In this document: positions 9,699 through 19,925 of the stretch, in pieces | Layout of the letters: each line of letters begins with the position of its first letter | Numbering within the stretch: position 1 is the stretch's first letter | Assembly (NCBI RefSeq): GCF_013403865.1 | Contig: NZ_JABFDK010000001.1 | Coordinates: 992,001 to 1,056,000 of the forward strand | Source: Winogradskyella costae | Lineage (GTDB): Bacteria > Bacteroidota > Bacteroidia > Flavobacteriales > Flavobacteriaceae | Direction of reading: 5' to 3' | DNA: 64,000 nt | Made by a program: the position numbers and the translations under genes | Notes under the pieces: generated by a model | The model's database searches: none | Told to the model about the DNA's origin: nothing | The model's input: only the letters and a program-made list of their open reading frames with translations

Positions 9699-10734
9699 GC
9701 GCATTCCAACCTTTAGCTATAATCTGAATTTTTTCATCAGCTCTTGTAACTAAATGCATACCTCTATCTTCTTCAGTCATATAACCAATAACTGTTAGAT
9801 TCGGATTGCCTTTTATTTTCAGAAAATCTTCTTGCGCTATTGTCATTAACAATTCGTAATCCTCACCACCATTTAAAGCAATCGTAGTACTATCTAAATT
9901 AAATTCCTCGCACGTAGAAATCACTTGAGGATCTAATGGTATTTTCGTTTCATAAAGATCAACACCAACCTTACTTTGTTTACAGAGGTGAATGATTTCA
10001 GAAGAAATACCATCACTAACATCTATCATACTTGTTGGCTTAACGTCGAGATTCTTTAACAATTCCACAATATCTTTTCGGGCTTCAGGCTTTAATTGAC
10101 GTTCTATAATGTAGGTATACATTGATAAATCGGGCTGATTATTCGGGTTCACTTTAAACACTTCCTTTTCACGCTCTAAAACTTGCAATCCCATAAAAGC
10201 TCCACCAACATCACCTGTAACAACTAATAAGTCATTGGGTTTAGCACCAGATCTTAATACTTCTTTATCTTTTTCTACCTCACCAATCGCAGTTACAGAA
10301 ATAATTAAACCAGAAGTCGATGACGTTGTATCACCCCCTACCACATCAACATTATAAAATTTAGAAGCGGCCGTAATACCAGCATATAATTCTTCGAGCG
10401 CCTCTAAAGGAAACCGATTAGAAACAGCTATAGACACGGTGACTTGTGTCGCCAATGCATTCATTGCGTAAATATCAGATAGATTTACAACAATAGCCTT
10501 GTAGCCTAAATGTTTTAAAGGAGCATAACTCAAATCGAAGTGTACGCCTTCAACTAATAAATCCGTAGAAACAACCACTTGCTTTTTACCAAAGCTAAGT
10601 ATTGCTCCATCATCACCAATACCCTTTATAGTTGACTTTTGGGTTACTTTAAAATGATCGGTTAAATGCTCAATCAGTTTAAACTCTCCTAATTCACTCA
10701 ATGGAGTACGTTGTGGGTTTTTATCTTCTATCAT
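9682..10734 (-). CDS. thiL: Thiamine-monophosphate kinase
   Basis: Phosphorylates thiamine monophosphate to the cofactor thiamine diphosphate. It has 350 residues of the AIRS/ThiL fold: GIGDDGAIL (about 38-46), STDLLVEGVHFD (about 57-68), VVGGDTTSS (about 132) and ALNGGEDYELL (about 286) supply Mg-ATP and substrate contacts. No other thiamine gene and no TPP riboswitch are present. It is monocistronic on the minus strand, between the small Cys/His genes. Confidence 0.93.
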   Translation of the reverse strand: MIEDKNPQRTPLSELGEFKLIEHLTDHFKVTQKSTIKGIGDDGAILSFGKKQVVVSTDLLVEGVHFDLSYAPLKHLGYKAIVVNLSDIYAMNALATQVTVSIAVSNRFPLEALEELYAGITAASKFYNVDVVGGDTTSSTSGLIISVTAIGEVEKDKEVLRSGAKPNDLLVVTGDVGGAFMGLQVLEREKEVFKVNPNNQPDLSMYTYIIERQLKPEARKDIVELLKNLDVKPTSMIDVSDGISSEIIHLCKQSKVGVDLYETKIPLDPQVISTCEEFNLDSTTIALNGGEDYELLMTIAQEDFLKIKGNPNLTVIGYMTEEDRGMHLVTRADEKIQIIAKGWNALKDQA

Positions 10735-11020
10735 AGTGCAAAAATATTATGCTTTTTTTGAATAGGTTGCATGAATAGAATTATTTATTACAAATTTAAT
10801 TTAAACTTGAAAATAAAAATGCTAAAAAAGGGGGTTTTCACAACTTCTCGACGCCTTATGTTATATGTGTTATTTAACCCATTACTTTTTCAAAATTCCG
10901 ATTTATAAGCCGTGTTTTTTAATGACAATCTCAAATACACGTGCATTTCATCGAAAAAATAAGCATTTTAACTTGATTTAAATTTCATTTTATAAATTGC
11001 CCCACCCTAAGTCTATAAAA

Positions 11021-11260
11021 ATGAAACCTAACTCTACCAAAGTATTACCCTGCGCCGTTTTTGGCCACAATTACAAAAGATCCAAAACCAACATTGATCA
11101 CACCATAGAAATGACCTGTTCGCATTGCGATACAGTTGTGGTTACGGACCGTCACGGAAATTTTGAAACGATAACAGTTTCTAACTCTCAAATCGCAGAC
11201 ACCTTACAAGAACTGTATCGTCTAACTAGACGTTTATCAAAAACAAAAGTGGCGGTATAA
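11021..11260 (+). CDS. Small Cys/His protein, paralogue 3
   Basis: A 79-residue protein from the ATG at 11021; a TTG eight codons earlier is possible but the family begins near this Met. The sequence LPCAVFGHNYKRSKTNIDHT then EMTCSHCDTVVV repeats the pattern of the two paralogues upstream, with C-x2-C instead of C-x-CC, and ends in a basic helix. Function unknown. It lies just before the suf operon on the same strand but has its own long upstream spacer, so it is probably not part of it. Confidence 0.65.
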   Translation: MKPNSTKVLPCAVFGHNYKRSKTNIDHTIEMTCSHCDTVVVTDRHGNFETITVSNSQIADTLQELYRLTRRLSKTKVAV

Positions 11261-11356
11261 TTATACATTCCTCAACTATAGCTTAACATAGCTAAACCCT
11301 ATTAAACCATATGCTAATATAATGTTAGTAGCTATGGTAAAACCTTTGTTATATCG

Positions 11357-11364
11357 TATATTTG
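11357..11364 (+). promoter_or_regulatory. suf operon -7 box and leader palindrome
   Basis: TATATTTG matches TAnnTTTG and gives a leader of about 30 bases before sufA. In that leader, TTTAGA-ACAAA-TCTAGTT (about 11369-11388) forms a short interrupted inverted repeat (TAGA/TCTA), a possible operator for an iron- or redox-responsive regulator. The box is supported by consensus; the operator is inference. Confidence 0.4.
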
Positions 11365-11396
11365 CATTCTATTTAGAACAAATCTAGTTAAACGAT

Positions 11397-11726
11397 ATGA
11401 TTAAAGTATCTGATCACGCAAAAAAGAAAGTCATAGAACTAATGACTGATGATGGCTTTGACCCAAGCGCAGACTACGTTAGAGTAGGTGTTAAAAGTGG
11501 AGGCTGTTCCGGTTTGTCATATGATTTAAAATTTGACAAAGAACAAGCGGAAGACGACAAGGTATTTGAAGCCAATGATATTAAAATCATTGTGGACAAA
11601 AAGAGTTTCCTCTACCTTATTGGCACCACACTAGAATATTCTGGAGGCTTAAACGGAACAGGTTTCGTTTTCAACAACCCAAATGCCAACCGAACTTGCG
11701 GTTGCGGTGAATCTTTTTCACTATAA
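11397..11726 (+). CDS. sufA: HesB/IscA-family iron-sulfur assembly protein (SufA-like A-type carrier)
   Basis: A 109-residue A-type carrier that accepts Fe-S clusters from the SufBCD scaffold and passes them to apo-proteins. The three conserved cysteines are in SGGCSGLSY (about 36) and RTCGCGESF (about 102-104). It opens a suf operon that runs to about 21.8 kb, with sufB 16 bases after its stop. Confidence 0.92.
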   Translation: MIKVSDHAKKKVIELMTDDGFDPSADYVRVGVKSGGCSGLSYDLKFDKEQAEDDKVFEANDIKIIVDKKSFLYLIGTTLEYSGGLNGTGFVFNNPNANRTCGCGESFSL

Positions 11727-11742
11727 AAAAATTAAAACATAC

Positions 11743-13191
11743 ATGTCAAAATATACAGAAGACGATCTTAGAGAAGAATTAAAAACCAAAGAATACGAAT
11801 ACGGTTTTTTCACAGATATAGAATCTGAAACATTTCCTATTGGTTTAAACGAAGACATCGTTCGCGCTATTTCTATGAAAAAAGGGGAGCCAGAATGGAT
11901 GACAGAATGGAGATTAGACGCTTTCAAAGTTTGGAAAGAAATGGTCGAGCCAGAATGGGCAAATGTACATTATAAAAAACCAGACTTTCAATCTATCGCT
12001 TATTATTCTGCACCTGTTTCTGTAGATCCAAATAAGACTTTAGATGACGTTGACCCAGACCTTTTAGCTATGTATAAAAAGTTAGGGATTTCTGTTGATG
12101 AGCAAAAGAAAATGAATAACGTGGCTATGGATATCGTAGTCGATTCCGTTTCTGTTGCAACCACATTTAAAAAGACACTGTCCGAAAAAGGCATTATCTT
12201 TATGAGTATTTCTGAAGCGATTAAAGAGCACCCAGAATTGGTAAGAAAATATATTGGCACCATTGTCCCAACAAAAGACAATTTTTATGCCGCTTTAAAT
12301 TCTGCAGTATTTAGTGATGGTTCGTTCTGTTATATTCCAAAAGGGGTTAAATGCCCGATGGAATTATCAACTTATTTTAGAATTAACCAGGGAGGAACAG
12401 GTCAATTTGAAAGAACACTTCTTATTGCTGATGAAGGTAGTTATGTAAGTTATTTAGAAGGCTGTACGGCTCCAAGTCGTGATGAAAACCAATTACATGC
12501 TGCTGTTGTAGAACTTATCGCAATGGATGATGCCGAAATTAAGTATTCTACAGTTCAGAATTGGTACCCTGGAAACTCAGAAGGAAAAGGTGGTGTTTAC
12601 AATTTTGTTACCAAAAGAGGACTGTGCGAGAAAAATGCAAAAATCTCGTGGACACAAGTTGAAACTGGTTCTGCGGTAACTTGGAAATATCCGTCTTGTA
12701 TCTTAAAAGGTGATAATTCAGTTGGTGAGTTTTATTCTATTGCTGTGACCAATAATTATCAGCAAGCAGATACTGGTACTAAAATGATCCATCTAGGAAA
12801 AAACACAAAATCAACGATTATCTCTAAAGGAATTTCAGCGGGTAAATCGCAAAATTCATATCGTGGTCTCGTTCAGATTGGTGCTCGTGCAGACAATGCG
12901 CGTAACTTTTCGCAATGTGATAGTTTGTTAATGGGAAATGATTGTGGTGCACATACCTTCCCGTACATAGAAGCTAAAAATAAAAGTGCTATGATTGAGC
13001 ACGAAGCCACTACAAGCAAAATTGGTGAAGATCAAATTTTCTATTGTAATCAAAGAGGAATTGACACCGAAAAAGCAATTGCACTAATTGTAAATGGTTT
13101 TAGTAAAGAAGTCCTTAATAAGTTACCAATGGAGTTTGCTGTAGAAGCTCAAAAATTATTAGAAATTAGTTTAGAAGGTTCCGTAGGGTAA
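11743..13191 (+). CDS. sufB: Fe-S cluster assembly scaffold SufB
   Basis: A 482-residue scaffold subunit of the SufBC2D complex. The start is the ATG at 11743 ([14 protein letters not shown]); an in-frame upstream ATG lies inside sufA and is not used. The core beta-helix carries [20 protein letters not shown] (about 226-245) and the C-terminal [20 protein letters not shown] (about 386-405), which includes the Cys that accepts persulfide sulfur. It lies between sufA and the lipoprotein pair that precedes sufC. Confidence 0.96.
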   Translation: MSKYTEDDLREELKTKEYEYGFFTDIESETFPIGLNEDIVRAISMKKGEPEWMTEWRLDAFKVWKEMVEPEWANVHYKKPDFQSIAYYSAPVSVDPNKTLDDVDPDLLAMYKKLGISVDEQKKMNNVAMDIVVDSVSVATTFKKTLSEKGIIFMSISEAIKEHPELVRKYIGTIVPTKDNFYAALNSAVFSDGSFCYIPKGVKCPMELSTYFRINQGGTGQFERTLLIADEGSYVSYLEGCTAPSRDENQLHAAVVELIAMDDAEIKYSTVQNWYPGNSEGKGGVYNFVTKRGLCEKNAKISWTQVETGSAVTWKYPSCILKGDNSVGEFYSIAVTNNYQQADTGTKMIHLGKNTKSTIISKGISAGKSQNSYRGLVQIGARADNARNFSQCDSLLMGNDCGAHTFPYIEAKNKSAMIEHEATTSKIGEDQIFYCNQRGIDTEKAIALIVNGFSKEVLNKLPMEFAVEAQKLLEISLEGSVG

Positions 13192-13215
13192 CATCAATAA
13201 AAACATCTATTAAGC

Positions 13216-14097
13216 ATGAAGAAAACACTACTCATATTTACTTTAGCTCTAGCATTTGTCTCGTGCAAGGACTTTAAAGACGGCGTTAAGGACGGTTATA
13301 ATGATGCTAGAAAAGACGTTGAAACCACTCAACAAGAAGGTGTCAAATTATATGCATTAGACGGAGGAACAGTACAAGTAAATACGCTAGAGATTTTTTC
13401 TCAAGACACAACTTACCAAGGACAGTCTAAAACTTTCGCTGATGCTTTTTATATTATTGAACATCCAAAAGGAAGATTACTTTGGGATGCTGGTCTAGCT
13501 GAAGGCTTAGTTGGTCAAGAACCATTCACAACCCCAAATGGTACATTTACAGTCTCTCGCAAAGATTCTGTAATCTCTCAACTTAAAGCGTTGAATTTAA
13601 CACCAGAAGATTTTGATTTTATTGCGTTATCGCATACGCATTTTGATCATTCTGGTTCTGCTTCAAAATTTGCCAAAGCGACGTGGTTAGTTCAAACTTC
13701 AGAATACGATTTTATTACAAGTGACGAACAAAAACAAGGAGATAATTACGGTGCTATTGCCACTTTGACAAATGTTCAAAAACTTAATGGAGAGCATGAT
13801 GTTTTTGGTGACGGAACGGTAGTCATAAAATCTATGCCGGGACATACTCCTGGGCATCAAGCCTTATTCTTAAAGTTAGAAAATGCTGGCAATATATTAC
13901 TAGCAGGTGATTTATATCATTTTCAAGAAAACAGAGACAATAAAGGCGTGCCAAGTTTTAATTACGACGTAGCTGCCACTCTAAAAAGTATGGAAGTATT
14001 TGAAGCTTTCGCAAAAGAAACTAATGCCGATGTTTATATTCAGCATAGTAAAGACGATTTTAACCGATTACCAAAATATCCAAAATATTTAGACTAA
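13216..14097 (+). CDS. MBL-fold metallohydrolase lipoprotein inside the suf operon
   Basis: A 293-residue protein with a lipoprotein signal (lipobox AFVSC, Cys at residue 17), so it is membrane-anchored in the cell envelope. The metallo-beta-lactamase motif is SHTHFDHSG (about 138-146), with further metal ligands in MPGHTPGHQ (about 211) and LLAGDLYHF. Overall it resembles the quorum-quenching lactonase-like branch of the superfamily, but the substrate is unknown. It is inserted between sufB and sufC in the same orientation with short spacing. An envelope lipoprotein has no known role in cytoplasmic Fe-S assembly. Confidence 0.85.
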   Translation: MKKTLLIFTLALAFVSCKDFKDGVKDGYNDARKDVETTQQEGVKLYALDGGTVQVNTLEIFSQDTTYQGQSKTFADAFYIIEHPKGRLLWDAGLAEGLVGQEPFTTPNGTFTVSRKDSVISQLKALNLTPEDFDFIALSHTHFDHSGSASKFAKATWLVQTSEYDFITSDEQKQGDNYGAIATLTNVQKLNGEHDVFGDGTVVIKSMPGHTPGHQALFLKLENAGNILLAGDLYHFQENRDNKGVPSFNYDVAATLKSMEVFEAFAKETNADVYIQHSKDDFNRLPKYPKYLD

Positions 14098-14507
14098 TGT
14101 TAAGAAACTCATTTGTAATACTAATGTGCCTATCACTATTTATTTCCTGTAAGAACGAGGCAAAACAAGAGGTTAATTTAGAGGATAATCGTTCAAAATC
14201 TTATGATCAAAACGATGGTTATATAACCCTAAAGGGCGATTTTGTGTATTTCGCAGATGCGGCAGTTTTACAGACATCAACAGAAATTTATGGTGTTGTA
14301 ATGGATAAGAACATGCACAAGTTAAATGAACAGACAAAAGCATTCAAAAAAGAAGCTACTGACATGGTTCCTGTAACCGTAAGAGTAAGAAAGTTCGAAA
14401 AAAATAAAGACGAAGAAGGCTGGCAATACAGAGTAGAAATCAAAGAAATTTTAAAAGTAGAAGCACCAGACCCAAATAAAGAAGACGTTATAAAATTAGC
14501 AAATTAA
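14097..14507 (+). CDS. Hypothetical lipoprotein in the suf operon
   Basis: A 136-residue protein with a lipobox (LFISC, Cys about 18). Its ATG overlaps the stop of the metallohydrolase by one base (TAATG), so the two are translationally coupled. The middle part, [20 protein letters not shown], and the C-terminal [13 protein letters not shown] suggest a small beta-sandwich or OB-like domain. No family was recognised. Its stop is four bases before sufC. Confidence 0.75.
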   Translation: MLRNSFVILMCLSLFISCKNEAKQEVNLEDNRSKSYDQNDGYITLKGDFVYFADAAVLQTSTEIYGVVMDKNMHKLNEQTKAFKKEATDMVPVTVRVRKFEKNKDEEGWQYRVEIKEILKVEAPDPNKEDVIKLAN

Positions 14508-14511
14508 GACT

Positions 14512-15264
14512 ATGTTAAAGATCAATAATTTACACGCAAGTATAGAAGACAAAGCCATATTAAAAGGTATTAATCTCGAAGTTAAAGCAGGAGAAGTTCA
14601 CGCTATAATGGGCCCAAATGGTTCAGGAAAAAGCACGCTAGCTTCAGTAATTGCAGGTAAAGAAGAGTACGAAGTTACAGAAGGAAATATATTACTAGAA
14701 GGCGAAGACATCGAAGAATTAGCTGCTGAAGAACGCGCACACAAAGGTGTGTTTCTATCGTTTCAATATCCAATCGAAATACCAGGAGTTAGTGTTACTA
14801 ACTTTATAAAAACGGCAATTAACGAAACAAGAAAAGCTAAAGGTTTAGAAGACATGCCAGCAAAGGATATGCTGAAAATGATTAGAGAAAAATCTGAGCT
14901 TTTAGAAATTGATCGTAAATTTTTATCACGCTCACTAAATCAAGGATTTTCTGGTGGTGAAAAAAAACGAAATGAAATTTTTCAAATGGCAATGTTAGAG
15001 CCAAAATTAGCCATCTTAGATGAAACCGATTCTGGTCTAGATATTGATGCATTGCGTATTGTTGCCAATGGCGTAAATAAATTAAAATCTAAAGACAACG
15101 CCGTAATTGTAATTACGCATTACCAGCGTCTATTAGATTATATCGTTCCAGATTTTGTACATGTATTACACAATGGTAAAATTGTAAAATCAGGCGGTAA
15201 AGAACTAGCACACGAGTTAGAAGCTAAAGGTTACGATTGGATCAAAGAAGAGGTTAACGCATAA
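14512..15264 (+). CDS. sufC: Fe-S cluster assembly ATPase SufC
   Basis: A 250-residue ABC-type ATPase of the SufBC2D scaffold. Walker A is GPNGSGKST (about 35-43), the Q-loop is SFQYP, the signature is FSGGEKKR (about 147), and Walker B is [12 protein letters not shown] (about 164-175). It powers the conformational change that opens the SufB-SufD cluster site. Confidence 0.96.
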   Translation: MLKINNLHASIEDKAILKGINLEVKAGEVHAIMGPNGSGKSTLASVIAGKEEYEVTEGNILLEGEDIEELAAEERAHKGVFLSFQYPIEIPGVSVTNFIKTAINETRKAKGLEDMPAKDMLKMIREKSELLEIDRKFLSRSLNQGFSGGEKKRNEIFQMAMLEPKLAILDETDSGLDIDALRIVANGVNKLKSKDNAVIVITHYQRLLDYIVPDFVHVLHNGKIVKSGGKELAHELEAKGYDWIKEEVNA

Positions 15265-15417
15265 TTAGTAGGCAGTGGTCAGTCGTCTGTAAGTAGTAAC
15301 TTACTCAGATGTGACTATTTGTAGCAAAAACATAAAATCAAGTACTAATTCTTTAATTTATAGTTTGCAATTGAGCCAACTGAATACTAAAGGACTTATT
15401 ACTGAAGACTTAAAAAC

Positions 15418-16731
15418 ATGAGTTTAAAAGAAAAATTAGTATCATCATTTATGGCATTTGAGGACACAGTGGATGTGCACTCGTCAGTACATGATATTCG
15501 TACTGAAGCCATAAAGACTTTTGAAGCAGAAGGATTTCCTTCTAAGCGTCAAGAAGATTGGAAATATACATCGTTGAATTCTATTTTAAAACACGATTAT
15601 AGCGTGTTTCCTAAGAATGAAAATGCATTAGAATTTAAAGACATAAAAAAATATTTTATACACGAAATTGACTCTTATAAAATAATTTTTATTGACGGGA
15701 AGTATTCATCGCACTTATCTCAAACCACGCATGATGGTTTAGATGTTTGTCTAATGTCTGCGGCTCTTACCAAACCTAAATACAAAGTAATTATTGATAA
15801 TTATTTCAATAAAATTGCGAAAAAAGATGGTTTATCTTCTTTGAATACAGCCTTTTCAATGGAAGGTGCATACATCAATATTCCTAAGAATAAAGTTGTT
15901 GAAAAACCGATTCAAATTATTCATTTTTCAACAGGAAACGAAGCTGCCGTTATGTTACAACCTCGTAACTTAATTGTGGTTAATGAAAACTCTCATGTTC
16001 AGATTATTGAGCGCCACCAGAGTTTAACCGACAATCCCGTTTTAACGAATAGTGTAACTGAGATTTTTGCTAATAAACGTGCCATTGTTGATTATTATAA
16101 AATTCAGAATGATAGACAAAGTGCGTCATTAATTGATAATACTTTTATCAATCAAAAGCAGGAAAGTCTAGCTAAAGTACACACCTTTTCTTTCGGTGGA
16201 AAATTAATTAGAAATAACCTTGAATTTTATCAAAATGGTGAGCGTATAGATTCTACTATGAAAGGTATTACCATTATTGGTGATAAACAACACGTAGATC
16301 ACAACACGTTAGTACATCATATAGAACCCAATTGCGAAAGCCATCAAGATTATAAAGGTATTTTTGACGATAGTTCAACAGGAGTTTTTAACGGTAAGGT
16401 TGTCGTTGAAAAACTAGCTCAAAAAACCAACGCATTTCAGGCTAATAATAACATTTTAATTAGCGATAAAGCTAGCATAAATACTAAACCTCAGCTTGAA
16501 ATATTTGCAGACGATGTAAAATGTTCTCATGGTTGTACTATTGGTCAGCTAGATGAAAGTGCAATGTTTTATTTACGTTCTAGAGGAATTCCTGAAAAAG
16601 AAGCACGCGCTTTATTAATGTTTGCCTTCAGTAATAACGTTTTAGACTCTGTGAAAATTCCAGAAATTAAAAATAGAATTACAAAGATTATTGCAAATAA
16701 ATTGGGTGTTAATATTGGATTTGATTTATAA
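15418..16731 (+). CDS. sufD: Fe-S cluster assembly protein SufD
   Basis: A 437-residue paralogue of SufB in the SufBC2D scaffold. The beta-helix core is at about 150-370; the C-terminal KCSHGCTIGQLDESAMFYLR (about 367-386) holds the conserved Cys and His residues at the SufB-SufD interface. A 153-base gap separates it from sufC; it contains a degenerate direct-repeat stretch (GCAGTGGTCAGTCGTC...) but no gene. Confidence 0.95.
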   Translation: MSLKEKLVSSFMAFEDTVDVHSSVHDIRTEAIKTFEAEGFPSKRQEDWKYTSLNSILKHDYSVFPKNENALEFKDIKKYFIHEIDSYKIIFIDGKYSSHLSQTTHDGLDVCLMSAALTKPKYKVIIDNYFNKIAKKDGLSSLNTAFSMEGAYINIPKNKVVEKPIQIIHFSTGNEAAVMLQPRNLIVVNENSHVQIIERHQSLTDNPVLTNSVTEIFANKRAIVDYYKIQNDRQSASLIDNTFINQKQESLAKVHTFSFGGKLIRNNLEFYQNGERIDSTMKGITIIGDKQHVDHNTLVHHIEPNCESHQDYKGIFDDSSTGVFNGKVVVEKLAQKTNAFQANNNILISDKASINTKPQLEIFADDVKCSHGCTIGQLDESAMFYLRSRGIPEKEARALLMFAFSNNVLDSVKIPEIKNRITKIIANKLGVNIGFDL

Positions 16732-16797
16732 AGTATAAATATATCTAGTGAGTTTCATTATCTAACTAGGCCAGTTATACTTGAAATTTTAATATAA

Positions 16798-16830
16798 AAA
16801 CCTCAAAGATTTTTGAAACCTTTGAGGTTT
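16798..16830. repeat. Dispersed palindromic hairpin between sufD and sufS
   Basis: AAACCTCAAAGATTT (16798-16812) pairs with AAACCTTTGAGGTTT (16816-16830) around a three-base loop, with one mismatch. It has the same arm / TTTTTGAAA / arm design as the hairpins at 49458-49492 and 54424-54457, so it is a member of a small dispersed palindrome family rather than a gene-specific terminator. Confidence 0.6.
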
Positions 16831-16848
16831 CAGCTTTAAAAGAAACAC

Positions 16849-18063
16849 ATGTTAGACGTACAAAAAATAAGAAAAGACTTTCCAATACTTCAACGTGAAG
16901 TCAACGGGAAACCACTCGTATATTTTGATAATGCTGCAACCTCGCAAACACCGCAACAGGTCATTGATGTTATCGTAGATTATTACAGTAATTATAATGC
17001 TAATATCCACAGAGGTGTGCATAGTTTAAGCCAAGAAGCAACTGATGCTTACGAGCAAGCACGACTAAAAATTCAGAAGCATTTTAACGCCAAACAGAGT
17101 CATGAAATAATTTTCACTTCTGGAACCACACATAGCATTAACTTAGTTGCTAATGGTTTTTCTTCACTCTTAAAAAAAGGTGACGAAATTATTGTTTCAG
17201 CTTTAGAGCACCATAGTAATATTGTACCATGGCAAATGCTGTGTGAGCGCACAGGAGCAAGCTTGAAAGTTATTCCTATGAATGAAAATGGAGAATTAAT
17301 CCTTTCGGACTATGATGCGCTTTTAAATAAAAACACCAAATTGGTTTTTGTAAACCATATTTCAAATGCTTTAGGAACTATAAACCCAATTGAATATATT
17401 ATAGAAAAAGCACATGCTGTTGGTGCAGCTGTTTTGGTTGATGGAGCACAATCTTGCCCGCATTTAAAACCAGATGTACAAGCTTTAGATGTGGATTTCT
17501 ATGTGTGTTCTGCCCACAAAATTTGCGGACCAACAGGCGTTGGAATGCTTTACGGAAAAGAAGAATGGCTGAATAAATTACCACCTTACCAAGGAGGAGG
17601 AGAAATGATTGCAGAAGTGTCTTTTGAAAAAACGACTTATGCTGGTTTACCACACAAATTTGAAGCAGGTACACCAAACATCTGTGGAGGCATAGCCTTT
17701 GGTGCTGCTTTAGACTACATGAACGCTATCGGATTCGATGCTATTGCTAATTACGAAAACGAGCTTTTAGATTACGGGACGAAGGAATTATTAAAAATTG
17801 AAAGCGTAAAAATTTACGGTACAGCTAAAGAAAAAACCTCTGTAATTTCATTTAATGTCAAAAATATTCACCCCTATGATATTGGTACTATTTTAGATAA
17901 AATGGGTATAGCAGTGCGTACAGGTCATCATTGCGCGCAACCAATTATGGACTTCTATAAGATACCAGGCACAGTTAGAGCCTCTTTTATGTTTTATAAC
18001 ACAAAAGAAGAAATTGATACTTTTATTACTGCTTTAAAGAAAGCGATTATGATGCTATCTTAG
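16849..18063 (+). CDS. sufS: Cysteine desulfurase SufS
   Basis: A 404-residue PLP enzyme that mobilises sulfur from cysteine as persulfide for Fe-S assembly. The PLP-binding Lys is in VCSAHKICGPTG (about 223), with THSINLVANG (about 98) and DGAQSCPHL (about 198) also in the cofactor site. The sulfur-accepting Cys is in RTGHHCAQPI (about 361). Class II (SufS) length and context; SufE follows two genes later. Confidence 0.96.
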   Translation: MLDVQKIRKDFPILQREVNGKPLVYFDNAATSQTPQQVIDVIVDYYSNYNANIHRGVHSLSQEATDAYEQARLKIQKHFNAKQSHEIIFTSGTTHSINLVANGFSSLLKKGDEIIVSALEHHSNIVPWQMLCERTGASLKVIPMNENGELILSDYDALLNKNTKLVFVNHISNALGTINPIEYIIEKAHAVGAAVLVDGAQSCPHLKPDVQALDVDFYVCSAHKICGPTGVGMLYGKEEWLNKLPPYQGGGEMIAEVSFEKTTYAGLPHKFEAGTPNICGGIAFGAALDYMNAIGFDAIANYENELLDYGTKELLKIESVKIYGTAKEKTSVISFNVKNIHPYDIGTILDKMGIAVRTGHHCAQPIMDFYKIPGTVRASFMFYNTKEEIDTFITALKKAIMMLS

Positions 18064-18107
18064 ACTTTGGCATTAAAAGTGTATTTACCTATAAAAAAAC
18101 ATACATA

Positions 18108-18929
18108 ATGAAATTTCTACTTAGCTTAATCGCAATTTTAATAACTGTAAGTTCCTGTAAGTCTACTACAGATATTGTGGAACCTAGTAAAATCATGCAA
18201 GAAAATCTTTCAGGCACGTATTATATAACGCAACTAGAAGGTAATGATATTAGCTTAAACAAGCTAGAAATTACTTTTGATGCGACCTCAAATAAAGTTA
18301 ATGGAACTGCAGGTTGCAATACTTTCTTTGGGAGTTACGCTACGGAAAATAATACTGTTACATTTGAAAATATAGCAGCTTCAAAAAAATTATGTGCCAA
18401 AGACATCATGGCCGTTGAAAAGTATTTCTTAAAATCTTTGAGTTTAGTAAATGCGTTTTCGGCTGAAGCGAATAATATTTCATTTTTAGCTAATGATAGG
18501 GTTTTAATTACAGCAACACGCACCCCTCACACCACTAAAAAAAATGATGAGATTAATGATAATTATATAACAGCTGTTAAATACAAAGTTTCAACAAGAA
18601 GCACGTTCGATTTCATTCTTATATTACAAAACAAAATCGCCATTAGTGAAGATCAAAGTCTTCAAAATATGAAAAATTACAGTATTGACGCAGCGGAATG
18701 GAAAGAGCTTAAAAGCCTAATAGATGCTGTAGACTTAGAAAGCTTTTTAAAATTAACACCACCTTCACAAAACTACCAACACGATGGAGCGGGACACGCA
18801 ACTTTAGCACTTCAAATAGGTGATATAGAATATATGACCCCGACATTTGACCATGGTAATCCTCCAAAAGCCATTGAAGCTTTAGTTAATAAAGTGTTAT
18901 CCATCAAAGAAAACACCGTAAAACAATAG
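18108..18929 (+). CDS. META-domain lipoprotein
   Basis: A 273-residue lipoprotein (lipobox VSSC, Cys at about 17). An N-terminal META (DUF306/HslJ-like) domain (about 35-140) carries NGTAGCNTFFGSY; the second half (about 150-270) resembles the conserved extension seen in flavobacterial META proteins. Function unknown. It lies between sufS and sufE in the same direction with spacers of 44 and 33 bases, so it is co-transcribed with them. Confidence 0.8.
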   Translation: MKFLLSLIAILITVSSCKSTTDIVEPSKIMQENLSGTYYITQLEGNDISLNKLEITFDATSNKVNGTAGCNTFFGSYATENNTVTFENIAASKKLCAKDIMAVEKYFLKSLSLVNAFSAEANNISFLANDRVLITATRTPHTTKKNDEINDNYITAVKYKVSTRSTFDFILILQNKIAISEDQSLQNMKNYSIDAAEWKELKSLIDAVDLESFLKLTPPSQNYQHDGAGHATLALQIGDIEYMTPTFDHGNPPKAIEALVNKVLSIKENTVKQ

Positions 18930-18962
18930 CGATTTTGTAATTTTGCACAAAAGCATGAGACT

Positions 18963-19385
18963 ATGACAATTCAAGAAGTACAAAACGAAATTATTGATGA
19001 GTTCGCAATGTTTGAAGATTGGGAGGAACGCTACCAATACATGATTGATTTAGGTAAGGACCTGCCAATTATTGACAACAAGTACAAAACTGACGATAAT
19101 ATCATAAAAGGTTGCCAAAGTAAAGTTTGGGTTCATGCCAATATGGAGGACGATAAAATAAACTTTACTGCAGATAGTGATGCCATTATAACAAAAGGTA
19201 TTATAGCGATATTGATTAGAGTATTTTCCAATCAGCATCCTAAAGATATTCTTGAAGCCAACACAGATTTTATTGATAAAATTGGACTGAAAGAACATTT
19301 ATCACCAACGAGAGCAAATGGCTTAGTTAGTATGATAAAGCAATTAAAAATGTATGCTATTGCATACCAAACACAGTTAAACTAG
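18963..19385 (+). CDS. sufE: Sulfur acceptor protein SufE
   Basis: A 140-residue protein that takes persulfide sulfur from SufS and delivers it to SufB. The active Cys is in IIKGCQSKVW (near residue 51), and YQYMIDLGKDLP lies in the N-terminal helical region. Length and motif fit SufE. Confidence 0.94.
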   Translation: MTIQEVQNEIIDEFAMFEDWEERYQYMIDLGKDLPIIDNKYKTDDNIIKGCQSKVWVHANMEDDKINFTADSDAIITKGIIAILIRVFSNQHPKDILEANTDFIDKIGLKEHLSPTRANGLVSMIKQLKMYAIAYQTQLN

Positions 19386-19455
19386 TCTATCTTTTTTGTT
19401 TAACGGTTAAAACGACCTTAAACAGCTAAAACAGTAAACATACAAATTTAAAGAC

Positions 19456-19782
19456 ATGAGCAAACCAACTATAGATACAGCTGTATTAGGAGAAAAAATT
19501 CTAAGAGTTATAAAAACTATTTATGATCCAGAAATCCCTGTAGATATCTACGAATTAGGATTAATCTATGACGTTTTTGTAAACGAAGATTTTGAGGTTA
19601 AAATTTTAATGACATTAACGACACCAAATTGTCCGGTGGCCGAAACCTTACCTTTAGAGGTTGAAGAAAAAGTGAAGTCAATTAATGAAGTTAAAGATGC
19701 TGAAGTAGAGATTACTTTCGATCCGCCTTGGTCACAAGAGTTAATGAGTGAAGAAGCAAAGTTAGAGCTTGGGATGCTTTAA
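19456..19782 (+). CDS. sufT: SUF-associated DUF59/MIP18-family protein SufT
   Basis: A 108-residue single-domain DUF59 protein with DPEIPVDIYELGLIYDV (about 24-40), TTPNCPVAETLP around the conserved Cys (about 57-68), and DPPWSQELMSEEA near the C-terminus. SufT proteins help Fe-S cluster maturation under high demand. Confidence 0.92.
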   Translation: MSKPTIDTAVLGEKILRVIKTIYDPEIPVDIYELGLIYDVFVNEDFEVKILMTLTTPNCPVAETLPLEVEEKVKSINEVKDAEVEITFDPPWSQELMSEEAKLELGML

Positions 19783-19925
19783 AATTAGCGGCAGTATTTA
19801 AGACTAGTTTTCAGTGCTTACTCCAACTCTAAAAACTTATTTAGTCTCAATCTCTTACCGGTTTAAAAACTAAAGACTTACACCTTGTTTACTAGTTTTT
19901 CTTAAACTACAAAAGAATTATAGAA

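Noticed and set aside
9682..11020. TPP riboswitch for thiL
   Set aside because: No conserved TPP-binding core could be found in the 290 bases upstream of thiL on the minus strand.
11683..11742. Longer N-terminus for sufB
   Set aside because: It would start within the sufA frame; MSKYTEDDL is the family start.
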